Positions 6,742 through 15,638 of a DNA stretch of 35,060 nt are shown here, piece by piece. Positions within the stretch are counted from its first letter, which is position 1, and every line of letters starts with the position of its first letter. The notes beneath the pieces were generated by a model, which saw only the letters and a program-made list of their open reading frames with translations, was not told the origin of the DNA and ran no database searches. The position numbers and the translations under genes are program-made. The DNA is from Bacteroidaceae bacterium. GTDB lineage: Bacteria > Bacteroidota > Bacteroidia > Bacteroidales > Bacteroidaceae. Location of the stretch: the NCBI GenBank assembly GCA_024693505.1, contig JAILKU010000084.1:1-35060 (forward strand), written 5' to 3'.

Positions 6742-8355
6742 TCAAAACTCCGTTACACCGATATCTTTGCGCGTCGCATCGAGCGCTTTGCGGAATTTGT
6801 CCGTCAGTCGGCGGTACTTCGGGTCGTCTATCAAGTTTTTCAGCTCGTTGGGGTCGGTCTGAAGGTCGAAAAACTCCTCATAGGAGGGTTTGTTGCCCGT
6901 CTCGTCGTAGAAATGGATGAATTTGTATCGTTTGTCGAAGATACCGTCGTGACGCATCACGTTATGTTCGGGTGTATGGTCGTAGAAATGGTAATAGAGC
7001 GTCTTCCGCCACCTTCTCGGCTCCCGACCTTCCCTACGCAGGACGGGCAGGATGGATCGTCCGTACATGTTTTCGGGCTGCGGGACGCCCGCGATGTCGA
7101 GAAACGTGGGACCGAAGTCAAGATTCTGCACCAGCGCGTCTGAAGTCAGGCCGCCCTTGCCACCCGGGACGTAAATGATGAGCGGTGTGCGGAAGGATTC
7201 CTCATACATGAAGCGTTTGTCGAACCATCCGTGCTCGCCCATGTAGAAACCCTGGTCGGAGGTATAGACTATCAGGGTGTTATCCATCAGATGGTTGGAT
7301 TCCAGATAGTCCAACAGGCGTCCGACGGAATCATCCACGGATTTTATGACTCTCACGTAGTCTTTGATGTAACGCTGGAACTTCCACCTGACAAACTCGT
7401 CGTGTGTCATGCTCTCACTGGCGCGCAGGAAGGCCTCATTCTTCCTGTCGTAGGCCGCAATCCACGCCCGGCGTTCGTCCTGCGTGAAGTTTGAGAGTGA
7501 GCCTTTCCAGTTTTTGAACCTGTCGCAGTCGTAGAGCGTGCTGTCGTATCCGTAGACTTTCAGATCGTAGATCATGGACATGTCGCTGTCTATCCGCATG
7601 CGCTGATCTCTCGCGGCGGCGCCTCGGCTGTCGTAGTCGTCGTAGAAGGTTTCGGGCAGGGGGAAGTCCACATCCTCGTAGAGGTCCAGATATTTCATCG
7701 GCGGAAGCCACGGACGGTGCGGAGCCTTGTGATGGACGTAGAGCAGGAAGGGCCGATTCTTGTCGCGCTTCTCCATGAAGTCGATGGCGTAGTCCGCTAT
7801 GAGCTCAGTGGCATAGCCCTTCTGGCGGAGGTAGCGACCCTGCGTGTCCGGCGTCTTGAACCTCGGGTTGTAGTACTCACCCTGGTTGCTCAGCACACGG
7901 TAGTCATCGAAGCCCCTGGGTTCGCAGCGCATGTGCCATTTGCCTATCATGGCGGTTTGGTATCCGCTGGCCTGGAGGAGTTCGGGAATAAAGGTGATGG
8001 TGGTGTCGATGGCGTTGTCGAGCATGGTCTGACCGTTCTGGTGACTGTACAATCCTGTCATGAGGCATGCCCTGCTCGGGGTGGAGAGTGAATTCTCCAC
8101 GTAGGCTCGGTCAAAGCGTATGCCCATTCGGGCCAACCGGTCGATATTGGGTGTAGGTGCGAGGCGCGAGAGGGGATGCTGGTAGGCGCTTATGGTCTGG
8201 AACGAGTGGTCGTCGCACATGATGTACACGATGTTCATCTGCTTTGGCCGGTCAGCGTGTATGCCGGCCGGGATGCAGACCGTCAGGGCGGAGCCGATGG
8301 CCACGCCGGACGTGCAGGAGAGCATTTGTTTGCCGAGGTTTTGTTTACTTTTCAT
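6742..8355 (-). CDS. Secreted S1-family sulfatase, serine type
   Basis: Exported hydrolase of 537 residues that should remove sulfate esters, probably from a sulfated glycan. The N-terminus has a basic start and a hydrophobic stretch up to about residue 34 (signal peptide). The sulfatase core begins NIVYIMCDDH with metal-binding aspartates 48-49, and the maturation motif is S91-T-P-S-R followed by ACLMTG. The residue converted to formylglycine is therefore serine, as in anaerobe sulfatases matured by the radical-SAM enzyme anSME, which is not in this window. YTSDQGFYMGEHGWFDKR supplies the second metal site, and the C-terminus resembles the usual DUF4976-like end. The substrate cannot be told. 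It has its own promoter and is divergent from the secreted GLUG protein and hydrolase genes. Confidence 0.92.
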   Translation of the reverse strand: MKSKQNLGKQMLSCTSGVAIGSALTVCIPAGIHADRPKQMNIVYIMCDDHSFQTISAYQHPLSRLAPTPNIDRLARMGIRFDRAYVENSLSTPSRACLMTGLYSHQNGQTMLDNAIDTTITFIPELLQASGYQTAMIGKWHMRCEPRGFDDYRVLSNQGEYYNPRFKTPDTQGRYLRQKGYATELIADYAIDFMEKRDKNRPFLLYVHHKAPHRPWLPPMKYLDLYEDVDFPLPETFYDDYDSRGAAARDQRMRIDSDMSMIYDLKVYGYDSTLYDCDRFKNWKGSLSNFTQDERRAWIAAYDRKNEAFLRASESMTHDEFVRWKFQRYIKDYVRVIKSVDDSVGRLLDYLESNHLMDNTLIVYTSDQGFYMGEHGWFDKRFMYEESFRTPLIIYVPGGKGGLTSDALVQNLDFGPTFLDIAGVPQPENMYGRSILPVLRREGREPRRWRKTLYYHFYDHTPEHNVMRHDGIFDKRYKFIHFYDETGNKPSYEEFFDLQTDPNELKNLIDDPKYRRLTDKFRKALDATRKDIGVTEF

Positions 8356-8379
8356 GCAGTGAAGGTTGTTTTACGGGTA

Positions 8380-8411
8380 CAAAGATACAAAATCCCGGCC
8401 GTCGAGCCAAA
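8380..8411 (-). promoter_or_regulatory. Sulfatase promoter
   Basis: Minus-strand TTTG (8408-8411), 20 bases, TATCTTTG (8380-8387), the Bacteroidetes consensus, ending about 25 bases ahead of the sulfatase ATG. It implies a very short leader. Confidence 0.75.
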
Positions 8412-8512
8412 TTTATCCGGTTTTTTTCAGGCTGGAAGGGTTTCGGAACTCACTTCGGAGCGCGATTTTCACAATTTTTTGCCGATGTACCTAAGAAATT
8501 TGGAAAATTTCG

Positions 8513-8543
8513 TTGTAAGTTCCGGTTTTTTTCTGTATCTTTG
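8513..8543 (+). promoter_or_regulatory. Promoter of the large secreted protein gene
   Basis: GTTG (TTG at 8513-8515), 20 bases, TATCTTTG (8536-8543). Transcription would start near 8550. It is divergent from the sulfatase promoter, about 100 bases apart. Confidence 0.7.
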
Positions 8544-8674
8544 TGCCCAGATATATAAATACATAAATGTACAATACTTATATATATATGGAGAGAAGAA
8601 AATCCGGCCAGCCGACCCGACAACGGGAGACAATGAACAGAAAATATGAAAAGTATACATTATATATATATAAT

Positions 8675-11600
8675 ATGAGAAGACTACAGACAAAGTGTGT
8701 CTGCCTGCTGCTGACATTGGCCACGCTGGCCGTCCCGCAGGCCCTACACGCCGACACGGAATGGAAGGTGGAGAGCACAACTGAGGGAACAAAGACGACA
8801 TTTAAGGTCACCAGGAGCGGAGACGTGTCAAAAACTGTCGATGTTTACTATCGTACGATCAGTCTCTCAGCAATGGCGGTCTACAACTACCAGGCAAGGA
8901 GCGGAAAGTGGCAGTTTACGCCCGGAGAGACATCCAAATCCGTCACAGTGACCGAGCTGACGGCAAGTTATGATGCGTTTAAGTACCAAGTGGGCACAAA
9001 ACGCAGATACGGATTCGAAGTGACGGACTGGGAGGGCGTAAGGCTGGCCTACTGCGAACGCGCTATGAGCACAGGGTCGGCAATACCGGCTGATGCATTC
9101 AACGAAAAGCACGTAGACGTCATAACTTCGCAGGTAACTGTGACGGATGGAGGCTATGAGCAGGGATATCACGCCGTGAACCTGAACAAATTCTTCACAG
9201 CGGACGGACAACGCGACTACTATACGTACACTGGGGCCGAAGTATGCATGACCGTGAGCATGAACGTGTCGGAAAAGAACGATGGATACCAATATATCGC
9301 CGTCATGGTGAACAATACCGACGGATACGACATGAATGCGGGCAGCGGAAAGCCATACAACACAGATGCCACTGTAGGATACATCAGTATGAGGGCAAGC
9401 TACATGGCCGGGTTCGGTCACAACCCGGGAAGTCAGTCAGGCTCCGCGGCCAGCTATTCATTCCCGGTGAGAGATCCGAAAGGCAACATAACCGGAGGAG
9501 TCGAAAAGCCATGGAGTTCACTGGGAAATTCAGTCGGGAAGCTATATACTCAGTTCTTTAAGGACGGCTACGAAGCCAGCGACGGCAGAATCCTCCTTCC
9601 CACGGACATCAGTACGCTCGGCCTGCGCTTCGACGCCAGCGGGAACAACGGCGACACGTGGTATGCAGCCAATGTCAAGGCGAACCTGCAAGCCTGCGAA
9701 GGCAGCGTACCCAAAAGCTTCGGGCAGGGACACATGGACGTGTCCGGCGGACCATATTACGCCGGGTGCAAGGTATACATTTCGCTCCCGTTCAGAGAAA
9801 TAGTGACGGTGAATGGCACGCCGAGCATCCAGACAACCTGGGGTACGATGGAGTATATGGACGGTGCGGGCTCGAACGTGCTCACTTTCTGCGGAGAAAT
9901 AGTCGGCGATGTGGGCAGCGAGCTCAGTGTCACCAAAATAGAGGGAGACATCGCGGATTTGGCAGGCAACAAACTGAGCGGAAGCACAGCCTGCCATTCC
10001 AGCTTAAAGATTGAACAAAAGAACTGGGAAGGCAGCGGAACCAGCGAACATCCCTATCGCATAAAGAAGCAAGGGGAACTCGAACGGCTTGCCAGTCGTG
10101 TGAACGGAGGAGAGACATTTGCCAACACATTCTTCATAATGACTGAAGATATCAGGTACACTGCCCAGGAAGCATGGAACGATTGCTTTGTGAATGGAGA
10201 AGAATCAGGCATAGTCAACCTGCCACAGGATGTAAACAACCATACTCCCATAGGAGATTATTATTATGCGTTCAGTGGAAACTTCGACGGGAAGGGCCAC
10301 GTCATCAGCGGCATAAGGATTGTGAAAATATTGAATGGTACGATAGGCAAATACAATGGATTATTCGGAAACGTTTCGGGCGGGGTGATAAGTAACATCA
10401 CGTTTGAGGATGCCTGCATATACAGCGCTGATTATACCGGCAGTATAGTAGGAAGAATTACAGACGGCGGAACAGTAAGCGGATGCCGCGTAAAAGAAAA
10501 TGTGGTCATCATAAATACAAACGGGGGAGCGTGCTATGGCGGGATAGTCGGGCTTTGTAGGAGCGGCTGTAAAATAGAAGACTGCATAAGCAGCGTAAAA
10601 GACGGACACTTAAGTGGCTATGGCAAGGAAGGTAGAAATTGGGGAAACATAGTAGGATATATAGACGATTTTAACAGCTTGAGCAGAAACTACTACTTTG
10701 ACACAAACTACGGAGGCGGCGCAGATGGAATAGACAAAGACGGTGCACGCCGCGTGCAGAGGATTAGTCTCGCCCAGGGTATCTCGGCAAGCGGGGAGAG
10801 CGTTGTGGTAGATGGCATCAGGCGGTACGCATGCGGCACGGAAATTATGCTCGACTACGCCGCTCCCGAGGGATACAGCGCGGAATTTATTGTAGATGGC
10901 CAGGCGATAGAGGGCACAAAATTCACGATGCCGAGGAAGGACATAGCGGTGACGGTAAACGTGACGAAGAATGTATTGGAACTTGCGGACGACGGAGAAA
11001 ACGCCGCGAAGATAGAGTCCGCAGCATCGAGCGGTAAGGTATATGAAATCGCGCTCAGCGGTCGCACCATCTTCAAGGACGGGTGCTGGAACACGCTCTG
11101 CCTGCCCTTCTCACTCAGTAAATCGGACATAATGGGCAGCCCGCTTGCCGGATGCACACTGATGGAACTGGACGCTGCGGGCTCAGCGCTCGACGCAACG
11201 GGCATACTGACGCTGAAATTCGACCCAGCCGACCATATAGAGGCAGGAAAGCCCTACATCATCCAGTGGAGCAAGGCAGCTGACTACACGACGGACGGCA
11301 CGCACGACGTACAGAGTCCCCGCTTCGAGGGTGTCACGGTAAGCACTGCGCAGGCAGGCGAGGTAACCTTCACAGGCGGAAGCTTCGCGGGCAGCTTTTC
11401 GTCCCATGCATGCAGCGAGGGTGACGCAAGCCGGATGGTCATCCTTGGTCCCGACAACATGCTGGGCTATGTCTCCGCGGGCAGCACGCTGCATAGCTTC
11501 CGCGCACACTTCGAATTTCCGGCCGGAGGAGCCAATATCAAGGCATATCAGCTCGACTTCGGAGGCGGCGAGACCAGTATCGTCAGGACAATGGAACGCA

Positions 11601-11710
11601 GCGCGGACAGCCGGTGCGAATGGTACGACATCAGCGGACGCCGCCTGGACGGCGAACCAAATGTCAAGGGAATTTACATCCGCGGCGGACAAAAGGTGGT
11701 CATAAACTGA
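8675..11710 (+). CDS. Large secreted protein with GLUG-type repeats and Bacteroidales C-terminal tail
   Basis: I do not recognise a specific function. ATG 8675 is preferred (1011 residues) because it opens a clean signal peptide (RRLQTKCVCLLLTLATLAVP, then QALHA); ATGs at 8567 and 8633 in the same frame would add a non-hydrophobic leader. Segments: a Calx-beta-like N-terminal domain (about 27-110, with FTPGETSKSVTV); a long beta-rich middle; GLUG-like repeats near 545-660 (NGLFGNVSGGVISNITFE, then a GGIVGL segment); an InlB-B-repeat-like segment near 730-765; and a terminal YDISGRRLDGEPNVKGIYI tail (about 983 to end) typical of exported Bacteroidales proteins. It is probably surface-associated, with adhesion or glycan binding as possible roles. 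Its 3' side carries a 42-bp repeat. Confidence 0.8.
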   Translation: MRRLQTKCVCLLLTLATLAVPQALHADTEWKVESTTEGTKTTFKVTRSGDVSKTVDVYYRTISLSAMAVYNYQARSGKWQFTPGETSKSVTVTELTASYDAFKYQVGTKRRYGFEVTDWEGVRLAYCERAMSTGSAIPADAFNEKHVDVITSQVTVTDGGYEQGYHAVNLNKFFTADGQRDYYTYTGAEVCMTVSMNVSEKNDGYQYIAVMVNNTDGYDMNAGSGKPYNTDATVGYISMRASYMAGFGHNPGSQSGSAASYSFPVRDPKGNITGGVEKPWSSLGNSVGKLYTQFFKDGYEASDGRILLPTDISTLGLRFDASGNNGDTWYAANVKANLQACEGSVPKSFGQGHMDVSGGPYYAGCKVYISLPFREIVTVNGTPSIQTTWGTMEYMDGAGSNVLTFCGEIVGDVGSELSVTKIEGDIADLAGNKLSGSTACHSSLKIEQKNWEGSGTSEHPYRIKKQGELERLASRVNGGETFANTFFIMTEDIRYTAQEAWNDCFVNGEESGIVNLPQDVNNHTPIGDYYYAFSGNFDGKGHVISGIRIVKILNGTIGKYNGLFGNVSGGVISNITFEDACIYSADYTGSIVGRITDGGTVSGCRVKENVVIINTNGGACYGGIVGLCRSGCKIEDCISSVKDGHLSGYGKEGRNWGNIVGYIDDFNSLSRNYYFDTNYGGGADGIDKDGARRVQRISLAQGISASGESVVVDGIRRYACGTEIMLDYAAPEGYSAEFIVDGQAIEGTKFTMPRKDIAVTVNVTKNVLELADDGENAAKIESAASSGKVYEIALSGRTIFKDGCWNTLCLPFSLSKSDIMGSPLAGCTLMELDAAGSALDATGILTLKFDPADHIEAGKPYIIQWSKAADYTTDGTHDVQSPRFEGVTVSTAQAGEVTFTGGSFAGSFSSHACSEGDASRMVILGPDNMLGYVSAGSTLHSFRAHFEFPAGGANIKAYQLDFGGGETSIVRTMERSADSRCEWYDISGRRLDGEPNVKGIYIRGGQKVVIN

Positions 11711-11714
11711 AGAA

Positions 11715-11840
11715 AATGGCACGCTGGACGCGCAGCGTATGCAAAAACAGAAGGTAATGGACACGCCGGACGCGCAGCGTAGGCAGAAACTGAAGAAAAT
11801 GGTCGCGCCGGACGCGCAGCGTGACAGAATACAGAGATAA
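11715..11840. repeat. 42-bp-period stem-loop repeat, three units
   Basis: The core GGACGCGCAGCGT occurs at 11726, 11768 and 11810, exactly 42 bases apart, each within an ACGCTG-type/CAGCGT stem around a GACGCG loop. Flanks (AATGG before, CAGAAACTGAAG-like after) are conserved with single-base indels. The same architecture recurs at 15518-15575 and 17119-17222, and once at 15224-15240. Confidence 0.8.
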
Positions 11841-11960
11841 GTCGGGACGCAGGATGCGCAGGATGCCTTCCGACGCAAGAGAATAACAAGGGCAAAATGG
11901 ACTCAGCCTGAGAAAAAACCCGAATAATTAACCAAACTACATAAAAAGACATAACAATAG

Positions 11961-14168
11961 ATGACAAAACTAAGCATAAAATTCATCCTGTGTGCCATAT
12001 GTCTGATGATATCGGGCACGCTGCCCGCCCGGAAGCAGTGGACCGTGGCGCAGGCATGGAAGTGGCAGGCGCAGATGGGCGAGATACGCGGGTTTAACCA
12101 GCCGGAGCTCGCGTATCCTGGCATGCTGCGCAAACAGATACTCAGAAAGGCTGCGGAGCTTGGCCTCAACAGCGTGAGGAGCTGGGTGTCCGGCGGCACA
12201 GTGGAGGAACAGATCGCCTTCATCAGAAAGTATGCGGAGGATTGCGACCGATATGGGCTGACATATTCGCCCGTGCTGAGCTTTTACGACCAGTATTACC
12301 GCGACAAGAGCCTCACTGAGGACGTAGCGTTGCAGAAGACCGAAGCATTCATCTACGCTGTGGTCTCAGCGTTCGCAAAGGACCGGCGCATTGCGATGTG
12401 GGACATCTGGAACGAACCTTCGACGGCAGTCAACGACGAGACTTTGCGCCAGATGGACTGGCTGGAGAAGATGTTAGGCTACGCTCGGCGCGCAGACCCC
12501 GTGCAACCCGTCACAGCCTCGATCATCTGGGAGGGAGGCGAGTATGATACGACGAATGTTGTGTTCGCCCGGCGCATGGAGATCGAAAGAATGATGGACA
12601 TTCACAACATCCACAACTACAGGTTCCTGGAAGCTGAGCACTGGAAGCCCGCTGAGGTCATAGCGTACGTAAAAGCGATGGACGGAAGGCCCGTGGTGAG
12701 CTCAGAGTGCCTGGCGCGGACCGTCAGCGGGGGCCTGACGCGCACATTGAAGCTATTTGCCAGGGAACATGTGAACTTCTACCTGTGGGGTATGTTCCTC
12801 ACCGACAATAAGAACTGGTCCGTCCAGTGGGGCAGGTCAACCTACGAACCGTATGAGCCAATCTTCCACGATTTGCTTTACTCCGACGGCACGCCTTACG
12901 ATGCCCGGGAGCTCAGCGGACTCCGCAACTTCCGCTTCGAGGCACGCGACGAGCAAATCTATCCCCCACTCGCCCAGACAGAGCGCTGGCCGGCCGAGCG
13001 GGCTTGGAAATGGGTGGCGTCGGGGCCCATACTGGGCGTCCAGCAGAACCTCAGACAGGGGAATTTCGCAAAGGCTGCGAACAGCGTGAGGGTCAATCTC
13101 AGCTTCGAAGACTTCGCAGCGGACGAAGCAGGCTTCCTGCAGCGCTTCGAGAAGGAGCTGGAGGACGCAGCGCGACAGGGCATGACAGTCCTACCGGTGC
13201 TGGTGAGCGATGAGGACATCAAGGCGGCCGACAGGGCGGAGATTCCGCAGGCCGCGTTCCTCAGAACCTACGACAATGACTTCGCCGAGAACGGAGACGG
13301 ATACCAGACAACGCCCTTCAGGCACGCCGGACAGGGAGTATCCGGAAAATCCGGAATATCCGGAAAGGCCGGGAAGGCAGGCTCCGGAAAATCCGGAAGT
13401 TCCGGAAAGTCCGGGAAGAATGCCTCCGGAAAATCCGGAAGTTCCGGAAACTCCGGGAGCTCCGGGAAGCCAAACCTCATCGAGGATGCTCAGGCCGGGA
13501 ATCCATTCTATGGCACCGACTTTGCACCATCCCTCCGCATTCCGCGCAGCGTAGCCGCCGACTTCGCGCAGCAGCGAGCCACCAGGAACATCATGGCCTA
13601 TGTCAACGTCATCCTGAGACGCTACTACATCGACAGCCGCATCGCAGGCTGGGAGCTCTACCACCATCCGGGCAGCGGACACGTCAGCGAGGCGCAGGCC
13701 TCATGCTGGGTGTCCCAGCTGTTCGACCTCGCGCGTTACATCAGTCCCACGCAGCCCTGCTTCATGACCCCGCTGGTGAGTGTGAGAGGCATTCCGCCCG
13801 GCGTGGACTACCGCGCGGAACTGATACACGGGCGGCGCGCCGGATGGAACCGACTGATGTACGCAGGAGCCAGCACGCCCGCGCTGACGTACAAGATATG
13901 GGCGTTGTCGGACATCACGGCCTTCTCGTCTGCCATGAAATCGGCGGAGACAGGCTGGCTGGTCAGCATTTGTTACCGTTTCGGCCGGCCGATATGGTGC
14001 ACGGACTGGCAGGCGCCCGACCTCAACGAGGCGAAGGCCACGCTGGACATCTTTTCGCGCTCGCACGTATACTGGTACACGGACGCTGCGCTCCCGGCGG
14101 ACCTGCTGACGGGCTTCAGGTTCCGCCCCATCAACACAGACCGTGACTCGGCGCAGCTCGTGCCGTAG
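11961..14168 (+). CDS. Secreted cellulase-like glycoside hydrolase with a second, degenerate GH-like domain
   Basis: Exported 735-residue protein (signal peptide about 1-23). Residues 25-325 look like a clan-A TIM-barrel hydrolase: WDIWNEPS gives the likely acid/base E152 and RPVVSSECLAR the likely nucleophile E249. Residues 340-735 appear to be a second copy of the same fold: RWPAERAWKWVASGPILGVQQN matches QWTVAQAWKWQAQMGEIRGFNQ of domain 1, and NSVR followed by VLPVL aligns with NSVR followed by YSPVL. In this copy WDIWNEP has become WELYHHP and SSEC has become TDW, so it is probably non-catalytic. A Gly/Ser/Lys tract (about 459-505) interrupts it. It may be glycan-directed, working with the neighbouring sulfatase. 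The exact GH family is uncertain. Confidence 0.78.
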   Translation: MTKLSIKFILCAICLMISGTLPARKQWTVAQAWKWQAQMGEIRGFNQPELAYPGMLRKQILRKAAELGLNSVRSWVSGGTVEEQIAFIRKYAEDCDRYGLTYSPVLSFYDQYYRDKSLTEDVALQKTEAFIYAVVSAFAKDRRIAMWDIWNEPSTAVNDETLRQMDWLEKMLGYARRADPVQPVTASIIWEGGEYDTTNVVFARRMEIERMMDIHNIHNYRFLEAEHWKPAEVIAYVKAMDGRPVVSSECLARTVSGGLTRTLKLFAREHVNFYLWGMFLTDNKNWSVQWGRSTYEPYEPIFHDLLYSDGTPYDARELSGLRNFRFEARDEQIYPPLAQTERWPAERAWKWVASGPILGVQQNLRQGNFAKAANSVRVNLSFEDFAADEAGFLQRFEKELEDAARQGMTVLPVLVSDEDIKAADRAEIPQAAFLRTYDNDFAENGDGYQTTPFRHAGQGVSGKSGISGKAGKAGSGKSGSSGKSGKNASGKSGSSGNSGSSGKPNLIEDAQAGNPFYGTDFAPSLRIPRSVAADFAQQRATRNIMAYVNVILRRYYIDSRIAGWELYHHPGSGHVSEAQASCWVSQLFDLARYISPTQPCFMTPLVSVRGIPPGVDYRAELIHGRRAGWNRLMYAGASTPALTYKIWALSDITAFSSAMKSAETGWLVSICYRFGRPIWCTDWQAPDLNEAKATLDIFSRSHVYWYTDAALPADLLTGFRFRPINTDRDSAQLVP
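13341..13469 (+). repeat. TCCGGA-based coding minisatellite
   Basis: About fourteen 9-base units of the form TCCGGAAAA, TCCGGAAGT or TCCGGGAAG, in frame, encode a Ser-Gly-Lys-rich linker of about 43 residues inside the second barrel of the hydrolase-like protein. The period is a multiple of three, so gain or loss of units would keep the frame. Confidence 0.85.
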
Positions 14169-14265
14169 TCTGCGCGCTCGGCATGCCAAACATCCGGAGG
14201 CAGAACGTCCGCCGGACAGACAGAGAACCTATATATATAATAATGTATAAAAACCACAAAGCATT

Positions 14266-15222
14266 ATGAACATCAGACAGAGATGGATAGCCAGCGAGGG
14301 CAGATACGACAACAACGCGATGTATCAGCGATGCGGGAGAAGCGGCGTGCTCCTCCCCAAGGTGAGTCTGGGATTCTGGCAGAATTTCGGAGCCAATGAT
14401 CCCTATGAGAGAAGTCGGCTGATCGCCCAGTATGCCTTTGATCATGGCGTAACACACTTCGATTTGGCCAATAACTACGGACCTCCGTATGGTAGTGCCG
14501 AAGAAACCATGGGCAGACTTATGGATGACGACCTGCGACCGTACCGCGACGAGCTTTTTATCAGCTCCAAAGCCGGGTATGACATGTGGCCGGGCCCGTA
14601 TGGTAACTGGGGATCGCGGAAGTACCTCATGCGGAGCGTGGAGCAGAGCCTCCGACGCATGAAGTTGGACTACCTGGACCTATTTTATAGCCATCGACTG
14701 GACGCAGAGACTCCGCTGGAGGAGACACTTGAGGCACTGGTGGATATAGTTAGGCAAGGCAAGGCGCTCTACGTTGGTATTTCCAACTGGCCTTTGGAAC
14801 AATTGGCATTCGGGTATGCCTACCTACGGGCGAGGGACGTACCGCTGCTCATCTATCAGGGCCGACTCAACCTGTTGGACAGGAAGCCTGTGGAGACAGG
14901 CATCCTAAAGTTCTGCCGCGAGAAGGGCATTGGGTTCATAGCGTTCTCACCGCTGGCGCAAGGTTTGCTCACTGACCGCTATGTGGACGGAATATCGCCT
15001 GATTCACGCATGGCCCGGGCGGGCAGCCTGACCAAAGACAGGCTGACACCGGAAGTGCTGGACGCGGTGCGTGACCTCCAACGCCAGGCAAAGGCAAAGG
15101 GCAGGAGCACAGCCGAGGAAGCGCTGCGCTGGGTACTGGACCAGGAGGGCGTCACCTCCGTATTGGTAGGCGCAAGTAGCGTCGCTCAGCTCGCAGACGA
15201 CCTGAAGTGCGTCGAAGTTTGA
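14266..15222 (+). CDS. Aldo/keto reductase (YghZ / Kv-beta-like group)
   Basis: Cytoplasmic NADPH-dependent oxidoreductase of 318 residues. The catalytic tetrad is visible as D66 (THFDLANNYG), Y71, K102 (ISSKAGYDMWPGPYG) and H143 (FYSHRLD). The YGPPYGSAEE and GPYGNWGSRKYL segments are those of the YghZ (L-glyceraldehyde 3-phosphate reductase) and Kv-channel beta-subunit-like group. It follows the hydrolase-like gene by 97 bases on the same strand with no terminator seen between them, so cotranscription is plausible. The in vivo substrate is unknown; a sugar-derived aldehyde is an inference from context. It ends before the hairpin-rich spacer. Confidence 0.9.
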   Translation: MNIRQRWIASEGRYDNNAMYQRCGRSGVLLPKVSLGFWQNFGANDPYERSRLIAQYAFDHGVTHFDLANNYGPPYGSAEETMGRLMDDDLRPYRDELFISSKAGYDMWPGPYGNWGSRKYLMRSVEQSLRRMKLDYLDLFYSHRLDAETPLEETLEALVDIVRQGKALYVGISNWPLEQLAFGYAYLRARDVPLLIYQGRLNLLDRKPVETGILKFCREKGIGFIAFSPLAQGLLTDRYVDGISPDSRMARAGSLTKDRLTPEVLDAVRDLQRQAKAKGRSTAEEALRWVLDQEGVTSVLVGASSVAQLADDLKCVEV

Positions 15223-15471
15223 CAGGCTGGGCGCGCAGCGGACCGGTAAACGCTGGAAGATAGAAAGACTGTGCATGTAGTATTAGCGAATATGATGGTT
15301 AGCGAAAACGCCGTGAGGCGGATATAACCAATTTTGTTTTGTGAATCCCTCGCAATATAGCGAGGAAGCAAATTTTTTTCATAGCAAAAGACGCCGTGAG
15401 GCGTCAGTCTGAGAATTTAATCATTGTACCAAAGCATTAGTGCTTTGAGTACTTATTAGAACGAGAGAACA

Positions 15472-15491
15472 CCCTCGCCGTGAGGCGGGGG
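15472..15491 (+). terminator. Intrinsic terminator of the plus-strand run
   Basis: An 8-bp stem CCCTCGCC (15472-15479) with GGCGGGGG (15484-15491), one G-T wobble, closes a GTGA tetraloop and is followed by TTTCTTGT. It lies 250 bases after the aldo/keto reductase stop. Confidence 0.65.
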
Positions 15492-15517
15492 TTTCTTGTA
15501 TCTGCTGAGGGCAACTC

Positions 15518-15575
15518 CGCTGCGCAGGCAGCGTCTGTTGTGCAGGGAGAATATAGGTTCGCTGCGCAGGCAGCG
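15518..15575. repeat. 42-bp-period stem-loop repeat, two units
   Basis: CGCTGCGCAGGCAGCG occurs at 15518 and 15560, 42 bases apart. Each can fold as a 6-bp stem. Period and the CTG-N6-CAG layout match the repeats at 11715-11840 and 17119-17222. Confidence 0.75.
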
Positions 15576-15595
15576 TCTGAGCTGCATAAACAAAA

Positions 15596-15619
15596 GACCC
15601 TCGCCGGGCGGCGAGGGTC
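15596..15619 (-). terminator. Intrinsic terminator of the pdxS-pdxT operon
   Basis: GACCCTCGCC (15596-15605) and GGCGAGGGTC (15610-15619) form a perfect 10-bp stem with a 4-base loop. On the minus strand it is followed by TTTTGTTT. It lies 20 bases past the pdxT stop. Confidence 0.85.
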
Positions 15620-15638
15620 TGCAGTTTCAAGTGAACCA

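Larger units (their letters stand above)
15223..15638. other. Hairpin-dense spacer between convergent operons
   Basis: No gene is supported here. Stem-loops are packed in series: CGCC-GTGA-GGCG (15309-15320), CCTCGC/GCGAGG (15348-15365), GACGCC-GTGA-GGCGTC (15390-15405), CAAAGCA-TTAG-TGCTTTG (15430-15447), a terminator (15472-15491), two CGCTGC-GCAG-GCAGCG units 42 bases apart, and a second terminator on the opposite strand (15596-15619). Three of the loops share the GNRA-type tetraloop GTGA. A single copy of the 42-bp-family core lies at 15224-15240. Confidence 0.75.

Noticed and set aside
8567..8674. Upstream ATGs (8567, 8633) for the large secreted protein
   Set aside because: They would place 14-36 polar residues before the signal peptide; ATG 8675 gives a standard one.
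13191..13682. Minus-strand frame encoding a collagen-like FSGFSG repeat peptide
   Set aside because: It is the reverse reading of the TCCGGA minisatellite inside the hydrolase gene; no start context or promoter.
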